A stretch of DNA of 64,000 nt from Yponomeuta sedellus (GCA_934045075.1 OW203731.1:11757198-11821197), one strand, 5' to 3'; counted from the stretch's first letter, positions 24,141-36,712 are shown. Program-made: numbers and translations. Notes: generated by a model not told the origin, from the letters alone.

Positions 24141-24471
24141 GTCTGTTAGCTTTTAGAATATATTCGGTTTTTGGCCGAAAGCTCACGAGTGTAATACTAC
24201 TTCCTGAACTATATAAAAGTTTTTTCACTATTTTGAAAAGTTATTCATTAACGGTATTTATTTATTTAAAAAAACAACAATATGAGCTTACAGTTTCGCA
24301 AAGCGCCCTTATTGCTAAATACACATTAAACCTTATTAACTATTTACATAAGTATAATCTTAATTCGAACGCTATTTTATTATGTAAAGTTATAAATAAC
24401 AATCCAAAATAGATCTTACCGATCTGATTATATCCGATAGTAGCCGTGGTATATTCTAAAAGCTAACAGAC
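24141..24471. mobile_element. MITE with TTAGCTTTTAGAATATA inverted ends
   Basis: GTCTGTTAGCTTTTAGAATA at 24141 is matched by its exact reverse complement ending at 24471 (22 bp including the next two bases). The interior has GGTTTTTGGCCGAAAGC on one side and ATATCCGATAGTAGCCG on the other. A shorter, rearranged relative lies at about 60524-60705. No coding capacity. Confidence 0.8.
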
Positions 24472-24520
24472 TATACCTACGAATCACCGCGCCTTTTTCC
24501 AGAAAAATACTGTTAGATAT

Positions 24521-24592
24521 TATACTATTTTTATTTTTAATGCACTAACCCGTGCTAAGAACAATTTTAAAAAACCTATTTAGAGGCTAAAT
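24521..24592 (-). repeat. 72-bp short version of the inverted-end repeat family, with 11-bp target duplication
   Basis: Flanked by CTGTTAGATAT (24510-24520 and 24593-24603). Contains the tail word TTTAATGCACTAACCCGTGC and the end word CCTATTTAGAGGCTAAA, but lacks the tRNA-like block present at 38769-38840 and 49518-49590. Confidence 0.75.
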
Positions 24593-24946
24593 CTGTTAGA
24601 TATATATAGTCCATTAAGGTGCATGTATTTGCGAAAATAATTTCCAAAACAAACCAACCCATTTTGGCGCGAAACAAAATCGCGTTCGCCTTAATTCCCC
24701 AACAAAATCAGTACGCGATTTAAAATCCGTAAGAAAAAAAATCGCGGCGAAATTATTCGCAATGCTAATAAGCCTTCATTTTGACGACAGACGTCTGCAA
24801 CATATTCTGTCATAACCATTTTGGTACATTTTTTATCCAAAACTCAGTATAACTAAAATAAAATCATAATTTGTTATTTTCGAATTTTTTTGATGCAGCA
24901 TTCATAAAAATTATGACCGATGGCCCGAGCCATATCATTTTTTCTT

Positions 24947-25265
24947 AATGTTAGTATTTAAATCCATATCGGTTTTAAATACTAACATTGGAGCGGCGGT
25001 AGTCAAATCGGTAGAATAATGGACTCGGAAGCAGGAGACCCCGGGTTCGATTCTCGAAATTATGTACATCTGTAAAATTATAGTAGCAATACCAGTCGAT
25101 AACTGTGAAGGAAAACATTGTGAGGAAACCTGAGTGTCTGAGGTGTCAAATGGCTCAGCGCTTGAAATTGCCAATACGTGGTGGGCACGCGTGGTAATTA
25201 AACCCGTACTATCCCCTTTTAGAGAAGGCCTGTGCCCTCCAGTGAGACGTCTATAGGCTACAAAA
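24947..25265 (+). repeat. tRNA-headed SINE
   Basis: A 14-bp inverted repeat TGTTAGTATTTAAA/TTTAAATACTAACA at 24947-24985 precedes a tRNA-like head from about 24990 with a box B (GGGTTCGATTCTC near 25040). The body follows (AACTGTGAAGGAAAACATTG, GAGGAAACCTGAGTGTCTGA), then the tail GGGCACGCGTGGTAATTAA and GTCTATAGGCTAC. This is the most complete copy of this SINE here; tails without heads are at 22070 and 61180. Confidence 0.75.
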
Positions 25266-25989
25266 AATACTAAGATTACAAATGACAATACATTAGAGAG
25301 TACAATGTATTTTAAAACTCCTGTTTTAGGAGTACGGTCGGAGAATGCGACGGGAACATAAATCTTCCATCTGGGCGGTAAATGGTGCAAGGGGTGCATG
25401 GAAGAAATTTGAGCCCGAACATACTCCTAGGCATACTCAACCTTTTTTGCAGCGTTATCTACTTCGCGCCGAAACATTTTTCTAACTAGACCCTACAGTA
25501 CAGTCGCTAAAAACGAGCAAAAAGAATACCAAGTGAAGCAAGCCTTGGTGTGTAAAGAAATATTTAAGGGTCGGTTTCCGAATTGAGAATTACACGAAGT
25601 AAATAATTAGGTAACGTTCTGTCACACTCCTTTCTGGGGATTTCGAAAAGACAGCACTACAGTTAACTATTTACTTAGCTAAATTCTGAATTCAGAAATT
25701 CGCCCAGAATATTAAATATACTGATAATTTCTTAAATTTTAAGGGCAGGCCAACCTGATTTATTATCATCCACAAACATCCCTCGCGGTGAATGGATTAT
25801 TGTCACGTTGCTTTTCAAACAAACAATTATTGAGAATTTAGTGTATTTTTATATTGAGAAAAGCTAATTAAGGATAAATAATGAACTCTTTAATCTAGTG
25901 TAGTTAAAGTACGGCTTTCCGAAGGTCTAAATTTAGCCTTAGTTAATGTAAAATAATATGAGAATGGAATGCAGGCCCCAGATTGATCA

Positions 25990-26420
25990 GGGCTGTAGTA
26001 TAGCAACCAAGACAGCCCGCCCGACGCACATGGCTCGCGGGATGAAAATGCTCTCCAATATGGCCACTTCCCGCGCTTCTATTAATCGATTCCATCTCTT
26101 ACTCGGCGCCCTCCATACCTTCCGAAAAGCGCTCTTAGAGTAAGCCCTTAAGATTGCCATTAGAACAAGAAAGTAGTGACTTTGCAATAAAAACGAGCTC
26201 ACTGTCCTCGAAAAGTGCATTGATCTCGGGGCGCGTCCTTCTGCGGCACAAAAATTGCTGCACGGGAAGTGAGCGTCTCTTTCCTTTAAAGGCATTGGCA
26301 ACGGTCAGGAGAAGGACACAAAGAGTTGTGGCAAGCAGGATGCGTGTGGCGTGCCGCATCGCGGCCAATACACTCACCCGAGCGCAATGAACTGGGCCAT
26401 TAACGTAAGGCAAGCACGCT
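25990..26420 (-). pseudogene. Candidate secreted-protein exon, broken by a frameshift
   Basis: On the minus strand an ATG at about 26362 opens a strong signal peptide, MRHATRILLATTLCVLLLTV-ANA, then FKGKRRSLPVQQFLCRRRTR and FEDSELVFIAKSLL, ending at a stop at 26135. A second minus frame overlaps and continues coherently with RAYSKSAFRKVWRAPSKRWN, RLIEAREVAIL and on to a stop at 25987. The two segments read like one domain split by an indel near 26150. G+C is higher than in the flanks, as expected of an exon. The 'ELVFIAK...AFRKVWRAP' pattern recalls NTR/agrin-like or neuregulin-like secreted proteins, but I cannot name it. It may be a real exon with an assembly indel or a true pseudogene. Confidence 0.4.
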
Positions 26421-26629
26421 GTCCAAGTTTTGGCGCCGAAACTTTGGAATGATGGAGGCGAGCGAGGCATTTGCACTCAACCCCTTATCGACAGTTATGT
26501 ATGAAAGCCTGGTTCACACACGGAATACGGATGTGTGAACCCTTACGCGTTGCTCCCCTAGTAGCCATAGGAAGGCCGTATTTGTCTGGAGCCATAGAAA
26601 AAAATACGATTTTGATCAGCAATCCGCAG

Positions 26630-26860
26630 AAAATTCCAAATTAATCAAATTATTGTTTATACTGAATTTATTAATTGCTGACCCCGTTTGATTTATTTAA
26701 TAAACACGGGTTGCTGCAAATTTATTTATTCTACTGACTAAAATAATTTACTTGCTGACCACATATAGATTTTTTTTTATTCTTGTGACCAAATAAAGTG
26801 TTGGCTGACCAACTTCATTTTGCTCGTTTTTATTGCTGATTAAATATTAATTCTGATTAA
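26630..26860. repeat. Degenerate TTGCTGACC-containing repeats
   Basis: GCTGACC or close variants recur at about 26677, 26754 and 26803, with ACTGAC at about 26734, GTGACC at about 26785 and GCTGATT at about 26834, separated by T/A-rich blocks containing ATTTATT or AAATAA. Looks like an old, drifting array; origin unknown. Confidence 0.35.
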
Positions 26861-28450
26861 CTACTACATAAATGTAGCTACATACGGGCTACGTGACTTC
26901 CCACAGCTTTTGAATATTAAATCGAGCGATGCTATGCATACAAACGTGTTAGAAAAACTTCCCGGATTACAATAAATTATGTATGTATTATTTATAATGC
27001 TTATCGTTTATTATCAGAATCACCTCCTATACATGAAATCTGGGCTGTAATTGTGGATTTAAAGTATCGACCGGAACACAATAATTTTGTTGTTTCATCC
27101 TCTAATATGTCTGTTCACGTATCACGCACTAAGGGGCTGTTCATTTATTACCCCTTGTGGTTTTCGGTCTAAGAATATTTCCTGTCCAGACTCATAACTT
27201 GGGTGTCGCACAAAGCGACTAAAGGTAGATCAGGAAAGAGGCAGCAACACCTCCCATGTAATAATACTAGATTAAACCTATAGCTAACTTTGTGGCGTGC
27301 TTTGGGTGATGATGCCTACGTCCGGCAGTGTACCTACGCACATTGACTGACGACATTTATTACGTGAGCTAATTTTAACCACACTCCCCCGCCCTCTACA
27401 AGCAGGGGTTGGAGAGGCGAATAATCGGCCAAAAAATAAATCTTACTTTACCCTTATAAAAAGGACTTGTTCTGACTCCTTCCCCACCCCTCATATTCTC
27501 TTACGTAACTAAAGGTGACTAACAAAGTAACAACTTACTAAAGATCAAATGGAACAGGAGGAATCAGAGGCAGCTTCGCGCCAAAATACCATACCAAAAT
27601 GGCGGCAGTCTACGCGCGTCCCACGTTGTACTTTCGCTTCGCTTACCCGCCGCGCGCCCCGTGTGCGGTGCGGTGCCTTTCAAAGTCACGTGTCGAATAA
27701 TTATTGTTGTCTGGGTTACCCCACCCGGACTGAAGGTTGTTTTGAAAAAATGTACAACTTCAGTTTCGAAACAAAATATGTACTTACTTGGTAACTGTTT
27801 CGTAATACCTCGAGCATTTCAAGGAAACCTGTTTTAGGGTTGTTTGATTGACTCTTTGCTGTCCTATCCTTTATTGGTAGGGCTGTTTGTAATAGTCATG
27901 AATTAGAAGGTGGGTAATGAAATCTGTTTAACTATTTTCGTCCTCGATCACTGTATAAATTTAGGGGCTTTCAATTTTATTTTGAAACGTTCTATTGCAA
28001 TCGTGATGTAGGTAGGGAAAATCCAGCGAAAAGCTGAACGGAACATAAGATCATGAGTAATCATGAATTCATGACTGATAATGACCATATAAAAACTAAC
28101 GTAGTGTTGCTGCTCTGTTGTTGGAATAGGTTAAGACTTAAAATGCACGTGGAACTACAGTAGGAATAAGATAGATTGTACGATTTATATATTAATTTCC
28201 AGAATTTTAATGACATCTTCGTAATTATGTTTTATGCAAATACTCGTTAAGCTTCTTCTAAACCATTTTTATAACCAATTTGAGTCTCTTTACTTAGGTG
28301 ACTACATAAATTTTTTTTTTCTTATAAATGATTCCCTTAATCAAACAAGGAAGTGCGATCCTTGTTTGATTTGCACGTGTTTTAAACATTGTTTGAAAAC
28401 ATTAAGAAAACTGTTACTTGTTATAACTGTTTTAAACATGCCAATCCTAT
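26861..28450. other. No gene seen
   Basis: Unrecognised short ORFs. A small CpG-rich patch lies at 27600-27690, inside a fragment reading GCGCGTCCCACGTTG. The segment GGGTGTCGCACAAAGCGACTA at 27200-27225 resembles the repeat at 39530-39555. Confidence 0.4.
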
Positions 28451-28452
28451 AT

Positions 28453-28835
28453 TATACGAGTGTATAATGTTCTGCGCTCGTGGCCTAGGCAAACCGAGTG
28501 ATTGTAATCAATCACTTGGTTAAGCAACAGCAGGCGCAGTCATGTACGGGATGGGCGAGCGTCCCGTGACTACCGCTAGTGACATTTTTTCGAGCGCTTC
28601 CGTGCTTCGCAAGGCACGTTAAGCAGTTGGTGCCGGCTGTCATATAATGGCAGTCGTTAAGCCATATCAGAGGCCTAATGGGCAGCTTGATAACTTCTGA
28701 CAGTAAGGCCCGCCACTGTCTTACAATCCTCCACCAACCCGGACTTGGTCCCCGTGGTGGAGTATTGCCTAACCTTCCTGCGATACAGGAAGAGACCCGT
28801 GCCCCAGCAGTAGGGACATACAAGGGTTGATAACG
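28453..28835 (+). repeat. 380-bp dispersed repeat (copy A)
   Basis: Begins TCTGCGCTCGTGGCCTAGG, has an imperfect palindrome AACCGAGTGATTG/CAATCACTTGGTT, then GTGCCGGCTGTCATATAATG, GACAGTAAGGCCCGCCACTG, CCCCGTGGTGGAGTATTGCC, TTCCTGCGATACAGGAAG and GGGACATACAAGGGTTGATA. The same series is inverted at 45125-45520, with tail-only copies at 53365-53470 (minus) and 57205-57265 (plus). Confidence 0.75.
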
Positions 28836-31280
28836 ATAATGTTCTGAAACAAGAAGCCTAACAGAGATTTAATGTCTTAGTTATAAAAAAAACCTCTAAA
28901 GTACTCTTTACAGTCAGGTTATTTTTTCTGAGTTTACCTTTTTTCCTCGAAATTTTTCGTATAGACAGACTTAATCAGCGTTTTTCGAGTGTTTCAAGAA
29001 ATCGTGTTTTGATAATAAAGAAGACCGTTAATATTTTTTCAGAGAATTCGTTTTACGTCAAAGTTAAACAAAGGACGGGTTGGGGCTACGTTACAAACAA
29101 CAGAGTTGGTAGCTAGCTTCAGTCGACAGCACGTTGGCCTTTACAAATGTATACTTTATTCAGTTGCGTTACGGGCGACATTGCAACTAGTGTTGAAGTC
29201 GAGCTACTCTCACCGATACCTGCGAATTCGTTCGGTGTACGAGTATGAGTAATTCCACGAAGGATGAAGGCTCGATGCCGCCGCATCGAATAAGCAGCCA
29301 ATTCAGCCGTTTTTGCATATATCGGCGAGACACGATCGTTTTGTTTAAATTTTTATCAAGAACAAGTTCTGTGCCTGGTAGGTCATTGAAAGTCGTTTAC
29401 TTTTTAGTGTTCCGTACCGAAGGGTTCCCGCGTTACGCTGTTACTCTAAGCTTATTTATTCTGTCTGCCCGTCCAGCTCTCCTTTTCTTCAGTCCTTTAA
29501 TTCCTAGGGGAAAATAGAGCCTTAACCACAGACTTCTACTTCTGAAGGTGCTTTGCGGCAGCTTCAAGAGCACTTCATATTGCACTCCATCGATATACAA
29601 TCGATTCTTCGGCATATATGACCAGGTCACTGCCACTTCAGCTTGCTGGCTTGCATGGCCGAATAGTTCATTCAGTTTTAAGATGCTTAGAACTCTTTAC
29701 GCTGTACATTGTATTCGGCCTTCACTAACAAAGATATGTAGTTCCAAATTGCCCCATTTACTTTAATTGTTATTTATTCTGGTACCTATACCAGAAAAAA
29801 ACTATATCCAGAATTGAACTTTCTTGGGCGGCAACTAAGTTTATGAAAAAATTGTCCCCTTGCAGATAAACGTGAAAAAAGTACCTTAGAGTTAATTGTG
29901 GTACCAAAATGGCAATGCTGCACATATATTCTTTTGAAACAAAACATTGTGCAAGGTCAAAAGAAACCATACGTAGTTGTTTGAATACAAAAAACATTTA
30001 ACGCCACGCTACTGGCCAGTGGTGGCTCACTGTGGCCAGTACCGCAGTCTTGGACGACGTTATGGGCGGTCGAGCAAAAAAATGAACAATCCGAGCCGTC
30101 TGCGTCTGGCCATTGAACTCGAGGGAGCCCGATACGATATACACTCTAATTGGAATACCTCTGAGGTTCCACTTGTTAACTTTTGATCGACTACGTGATA
30201 GGTACCGACAGTTCAATCGTAAAATTAACTGATTTTAAGAGAAATATCTATTATTTTAGTCTGGGTCAAGTTTACTACAATTCGTAATTTATTATGACAA
30301 TTCGATGTACATCGCGTCTTCCTACGAGTACTTGTTAATTTGTGGGTTAATCGACATTGCGATACATCGCATTGTACTACCATAAATCGTAGATGTATGA
30401 AAGAGAGCCTTGGTTATCTGGGGAACTGTTACGCTAGGCGCCCACTAGCCTCCTGCTGTTACCATGACTATGAATCTTCAAATTCGACGCGATCGCGAAC
30501 TTCAGAGATTGTAACGGAAACCTACAGTATTAACTTTTTTATCAATGAAATTCGCCCTTAGGTACTCGTCTACTGCTAGACATAGGCCACCCCCAACGCA
30601 CAGAAACGTCTTTCCGTATCAACGTTATGAAAAAAAATTCAAGAGTTTTCGAAACTTCAATTCAAAATTAATCAATTTAATTTATCAAATGCTTAAAATG
30701 AGTCTGAGCGAACTTCAAATGTTAAAATCCATGGACCTAATTTATTTCTGACACTATGTTATTTAGCAAAAAAATATCCTTATGATGAAGCCTTTCGATC
30801 GGTATGATAAACGGGTATTTGTTTTCCCGTGTAGCGGGTTCTATTCCCAGCTAAACCATGTAATTATTTAAAGGTAAGAAAAGAAAGAATGTTATAAATG
30901 CAGTTTAAAATTTAAATGCCCCATTTACAATTTTTAAGGCACTTTCCCTCCATGTGAGGCATAGCCGTGGGACGCCAGATAGTTTGAATATGTCCTAGTA
31001 AGTTAACTCACCTCCAGTCCCTCCAGCATTTAAAACCTTGAATTAAGTTTTTTGCGCATCAATTTGTGGGTCTTTCAACTCTCTGTTCAGTGAACCTAAT
31101 TACATACTTTACTATCGTATCGTATGTAACCTGTTTTTATCGGGTACCTAAATCCATTATAAGGTGGATGAAAAAAACGGATATAACACCTAAAAACGAG
31201 CAAAACCTAAGTACAAAATTAGATCCTGTAATATCTCTAAAATCTACTAACAGAAAATTCCTTTCATACTCTACAACCAT
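28836..31280. other. No gene seen; one GTTCCGTACC-type fragment
   Basis: TTTTTAGTGTTCCGTACCGA at 29400-29420 followed by TCTGTCTGCCCGTCCAGC is a fragment of the family at 38037. ORFs of up to 90 codons near 29245 and 29000 are not recognised. Confidence 0.4.
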
Positions 31281-34200
31281 TTGGCGCCAAAAAGCGTTAT
31301 CGACCCAACGTGGGGCGGCGGCGCGTGGCCGCGCGGCGCGGGAAATAACCATACAATACACAAACACGTGGATAGAAATGTTGAAATATTCCTAGAATTC
31401 CGACTAGAGAGAATTTTCCGGTGACACTACTATACAAAGGCGCAGCAGATATTTTTTTATTATTTAACCCTGTCGCAAGAAAAACGTAGAAAATGGTCTG
31501 GAATGGTCGTTAATGTCGTTATGTTACCGATGTTTTTTCTCTCTGTTGAAGTTGCAGAAGTTTCTTACTTTTCCTTTGGCCTTCAGTTATTAATTCATTT
31601 TATGTACAATCGTCATGCGGCTGTTAATATTTTCAACAGAAATAAATAAATATTTCATTCATTTAGTAACATCGTCATATTTTTATTATTTATTTCACTT
31701 GGAAAGAAGAATAGATAAACATACAGCCGCGGCCAACATCCATTAGGCATAGAAAGAAGAAAAACCAACTTATGTTGCATACTGGAGGGTTGGGAAAGCC
31801 AGTTCGAAAGAATAACCCGGCTAAACCGAAGATAACTTTAACATTTTTATCTTATTAAATATTCTTGTAAACGAGGCCTAGTTTATTTCTGACGATTGTC
31901 GTCAGAGGATATCGGATGGATTGCATTGGGAGGAATGGGCTAGCAACTGGAATGGTGTGAATCAACCTCGAGGAATGCGCCGCGCCGCCGCCCGGCTGGG
32001 CGCGGTCGTTCCCCGTAGTTGCACTGACTGGCACTGCCCCGCGCGCGACCGCTAAGTTTGCAAGACGAGGCTAGATTCTCCGCATTCCATTCGGAAATTA
32101 CATCTGCTACCTTTGCAGGATAACATGAGTATAGACATTATGGGCAAGTTTGAAATTAGCTGCGTACACGAAAATACCTACTATATCGCCAATATTATGA
32201 GTACCTACTTGTATTAAAATGTTTTAATATACTAGGACTTAATAATCGCAACAAATATTGGATTACATTAGAATTCTTTAATGGATAAACCAGAAAATAG
32301 GTATGTGCTGTGAAGTCTATAATCTCAATAAAAATGTAGACCATAACATACCCAAAAAGGCGTCAAAAAAACAAGAATCTTCGGGACATTGTCGATGCGT
32401 CATCGGTAATCTTACGCAGGTTATAGACCCTGAGATATTAACCCGCAGGTGAGTAACACATCATCATAACAAAAAGGGCCCACGATAACATCTAAGTGAA
32501 GGAAGAGCTTATAAGGATGGTATAACTAACTGCTGACCGCAACCTCATATTTTTGCTACGATTGAGAAAAAAGCCGGATTTCTTTCTACATTTGGCCAGA
32601 AACTTTCTTTCGGGGATGTTCATTAACGTCGATGCGTACAGTGATATATTTAGACGAGACGTAAGCTGAAAGCAAAAGAAGTGCTAACAGCTTACTGCAT
32701 GTAGCGCTTACTACCAAGAACACACTGGCTCAGCGCGACGGGCGCGGCGCGCGGCGCCTCCATTACCGACGCCATTAGTTGAGTAAGACGCCTCCAAGCG
32801 TGACTAAGCTTGTATATGTATTTTGTTTGAACTCCTGCTCAACTTTACTCGGAATTTTAAACTACATTAAGGATTCTTGCAACATTCAATTACTTCCAAA
32901 TTTACCGAGCATTTTTTATTATAGTTATCTATCAACTTAATCAACTTTGCAATACGATTAGCAGCTTCATGAGCATTCACAGCACACTCATGAGATTGTT
33001 TGCTGTCGAACGACAAGAGATTGCACAAGTAATATAGGCACTGAATGAACCATAGCATCGGGTTCCACAGAGAGCCTTATTTAGGGCGTCAGATGCGGGC
33101 GTGGGTGGTCGCGCACTCGCCGCTCGCATGACTCACGCGCATCGTGCATTTCATTGTTCGTCGCCCATTCATGGCAGCCTGGGCGCAGCAGCTTCAACAC
33201 GCTGGCGCCTTTCTGCTTCATTATAAGTACTGGCTAGAACCATATTTGTAGGGTCGTAAACTAACTAAGGCCAAAACAAACAGTATCTTCATATCACCTT
33301 CATATTCCTCACCATGCAATTAATTTTTCAATTAACTGCTAATCCTAATAATTTCAAACACCGACGATGTCCTCATAACTGTCAAGCACCAATGCAAACA
33401 CCAAACCTTACTTTACGCAAACATTAATTTAGCTAGGGCTAGCACCCGTAGGTGTTTCGATGGCTTAGAGCAAGTCGCTGATCGTAATGGTGCATAAATT
33501 GTTACAAAATGTAACGTTAGCAGACGGTTAGTGGTGTTCACAATCCACCCTATGTTATTATTAGTGTTATCGAACTCGTCTGCGGTGGCAGCGACCGCAT
33601 GGCGATGGCGCAGCAAGCAAGCGGACCGTGGCGTGGCGTGTGTCGCCGAGACGGAACCGGAGCGCGAGGGGCGCGGGGCGCGGCGCGGGCGGAGCCCCGA
33701 GGGCGTCTAGAGCGCAGACATCGCGCCCCTGCCCGAGGGGCTCACTAGGGCGGTCGGTGCCCTGCGAGCGTTCACCCTCCGCCCTACGACGGCTAAATAC
33801 TTTAATTTTGCCTCCCCGATCCGTCTCGTCTGTCGCGTCGCGCGCGGAGCCGTCTGGCCCAGACCACACCTGCAAGGGCCTTTTTACTCCTATAATATTT
33901 GAGGTCGGCCAAGTTTGAGATATCAAAGTCCTTCAAAAGATTGTTACGATTTAAAAGCACACATCTTCTAGAATTAACTACTACGGATAACATGGATTGT
34001 AGATCTTTGTTTAGCTTTCTACTATGTTGGGTAAGAAAGGAGCATTCTTTTCAGCAAGAGCAATGAAATGGCCAGTTAAACAGCTGGCGCCAGCCCCATA
34101 ATTTCGTTAAAAATAGCAATAACGTAGGAAAATAAAGTCACGAAATGCTCATACGAACGTTAACAACAATCTTAACGGGGTGTATAATAGTGTAATAAAG

Positions 34201-35035
34201 CAATGAAATTCAAAGCATGAAGCAATTTATTTCACCCTATGGATGCCGACACGACCATCCGCAATATTGTGACCGGGGCGAGAGTTCACTACAGGTTTAT
34301 GAGGGCTGGCATCGTTAATTCACTTCCCATGTTTTTGTGACGGGTTTAATCTTTGTTTAATCCCACCCGTGACAAGATCACCGTTTATGAAAGAAAAATA
34401 TTGTTTTTAATTTGTAGCATGGCAACCTTTTTTAAATTTCACTTTGCCATTTGTTTTTTTACCTACCTACAATTATTAATAATTATCAGTTTAGTGTTCA
34501 ACACAAATACGTTAGATAAAGCGGCAGGCTATGTGAAGGTAAAGCGTATTTATTCTATATTTATGTATATCTTTGCAAGGTAATAATTAATATCAAGTAC
34601 CTAATTATATACTTAATCATTCGAACATTTCTTGGTCAGCAGGGTAGGGCATCAATTAATCTATTTAAAAGAGATTCCCTGTGCGTATTATGTGTCGCAG
34701 ACGCCATTCAAATAACCACTATTCTTAAAGTATAAAAAGATGGGTATTATTTCTAAAACCAGTATTTTGGAGGCAAAGATCGTCTGGCTGCAGCCCGGCC
34801 CGTCCCGTCGTCGTCTCGCTGTCTGGCTGCTAACCTTGGCCACATCAATTCACAGTAGACCGGTATATTTAAAAAAATATATATCTCTTAAAAACCCGAC
34901 TGCTAAAAAGAAATAAACCATACTTAATCATAATACTGATAATTGCGAAGGAGAGACCACAGGGTTATATCGAAAATGTACAATTCTTAAGAAATCACAG
35001 TTTTAAGTTTAATAACTAAGTTTTATTTATCAGAG
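31281..35035. promoter_or_regulatory. Stretch with four CpG-rich islands, no gene recognised
   Basis: CpG-dense patches at about 31300-31345 (GGGGCGGCGGCGCGTGGCCG), 31975-32055, 32710-32780 with 33080-33240, and 33580-33870 (GCGCGAGGGGCGCGGGGCGC). The last carries long ORFs on both strands, as expected of GC-rich DNA. Such islands in an AT-rich genome often mark promoters or first exons; direction and gene are unknown. Confidence 0.35.
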
Positions 35036-35180
35036 TTTAACCCCTGGTTTCTGAGACACTAACAAGCCGTTAATCTACTGTTAACAGCTGTCAAGTAGCC
35101 AAAGTGCATATAGAAAAAACATTTGACAGCTGTTAACAGTAGATTAACAGATTGTTACTGTACGAGAAACTGGGGGTTAG
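35036..35180. mobile_element. Hairpin MITE
   Basis: Outer ends TTTAACCCCTGGTTTCT and AGAAACTGGGGGTTAG pair imperfectly. Inside, GTTAATCTACTGTTAACAGC continuing to TGTCAA is exactly mirrored at about 35120-35150. About 145 bp with no ORF. Confidence 0.7.
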
Positions 35181-36180
35181 TATAACAACTTCTGAGTATA
35201 TTCTCAGGTTTATATTTTTGGAATGATGTATCTTATTTTTGGAATGGGTTTATTAAATTCACGCTTTACCAACGTGGCAGCTGCGGCGCAGATGATTGTA
35301 GAACGTTGTCTATCCAGCCTAACACAGTAACGCATCTTTGAAAACATAACCAGTTTATTTTAATTTATTGGATTTTTTATTTGGTTTTCGCAGTCGTATA
35401 AATACCAAACTACTTTCACCACGATAATCTTCAATCATCAATATAGTCAAAAATAACAAATAAATGTTGGTGTCGAAATAACGTTAATGGTTTTGTATTA
35501 AGTATATTTTAGTGAAGAAGACCTAAAAATGCTGAAAAATATGGCGAAGATAAGTTCGGCATATAATCGATGACTATTGCTGGGGGATGCAACGTGACTG
35601 TCCTACTACATCTCATTCAAGAAAGTCCAGAAAAATAAAGTTTTAACACATAATAATTTAATAAATGCTGTTTTTGATAAAAAATATATATTATTTTCTC
35701 TACAATACAAACTCTAGAATTAGAATTTTTAAGACGTAGTTTTTTTTTCAAGTTTACGTGGACAAAACTTGATCTGGACAGATTAAACTATAACACTACA
35801 TCAAACACGAGAGTACTTGAGGTGTCATCAGAGGATATGATATATTTATTGGTACAATTAGATACGGACTGGCCATGCGGGTTATTAGAGCAGGATTGTA
35901 ATTACAAATCAATACGGAACATTGATTTTCAAATAGACGCCCGTATCTATAGATGGACCCCACTTAGAGCGCGGCACGGTAGAATAAATCAAGATCAATT
36001 ATGTACCTACCTAGTCAAAGCGTGTGCCCGGCGAACATTAAATCACGGAACACAGTTCTCTATCAGTGTAATTTAAATGTTTATGTGCAATAAAGTGATC
36101 TCTATCCTTTTTATAGTAAAAACCTCAACGCCCCGTAAATGTATAAAGCTTCCTGCGAGCAATCTCAAACAACCAACTCA
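35181..36180. other. No gene seen
   Basis: AT-rich; the only open frame of note (35822-36076, plus) is unrecognised. Confidence 0.4.
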
Positions 36181-36712
36181 CATTGATTCTTTGACTTTTG
36201 GTCTCACTTGGATACCGTGGGAGAGGGGTCGGTGTCTGCTCTGGGATGCGTGTGCACCGCACACATGCGTGTGCACCTTCGCACCTTCTCACATTGTTTC
36301 TACGGTTGCTGTCCCTGGGTCGGCTGCTGAAGCTGCAGCTAGACTAAAGTGTGCGAAATACAGCCAGCTAACGCCCAGCGACCTTTTTGTGCCACTCGCC
36401 CTGGAAACTACTGGAGTTTGGGGAAGAGCTTTAAGGAGGTAGGGCGTCGTCTCAGGAACCGTGGCTTTGACTACCGCTCAGGGGCATTTTTGATGGAAAG
36501 GTATATCCCTCGCTGTGCAGAGCGGTAATGTTGCCAGTGTCATGGGTACCTTTGGGTCGGATATGTCTCGGGGCGGTTTATTTGATTCACTTTTTTTATG
36601 TAATATATTCTGTATTACTTTTCTTTGGCTTTGTGGACGAAATTTTTGTAAACGATTTTTTTACTGTTGTTTATGTTATTTTGTATGCACGCAATAAATA
36701 AATACCATTTTT
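36181..36712 (+). pseudogene. Retroelement C-terminal region and 3' end
   Basis: Plus-strand translation LTFGLTWIPWERGRCLLWDA, then LAPSHL-like FAPSHIVST, GSAAEAAARLKCAKYSQL, SDLFVPLALETTGVWGRA; then after a stop and frame changes ISLAVQSGNVASVMGTFGSD. This series ('WDATC..DTLAPSHL...AAEAAE..K..KY..L...FVP...ETLG.WG...ISLAIQRGNAAS(I/V)(L/M)GT') is a recurrent C-terminal block of repeated reverse-transcriptase-bearing elements in insects and molluscs, as I recall it. The end runs to AATAAATAAATACC near 36700, a plausible polyadenylation signal and tail. Confidence 0.65.

Noticed and set aside
24935..25399. 154-codon minus ORF
   Set aside because: Runs through a tRNA-headed SINE in antisense; no protein similarity recognised.
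33567..33926. 119-codon minus and 96-codon plus ORFs in a GC-rich island
   Set aside because: Both strands are open because of composition; the products are Arg/Pro/Ala-rich and unrecognised. I also considered an rRNA fragment but saw no conserved rRNA segment.
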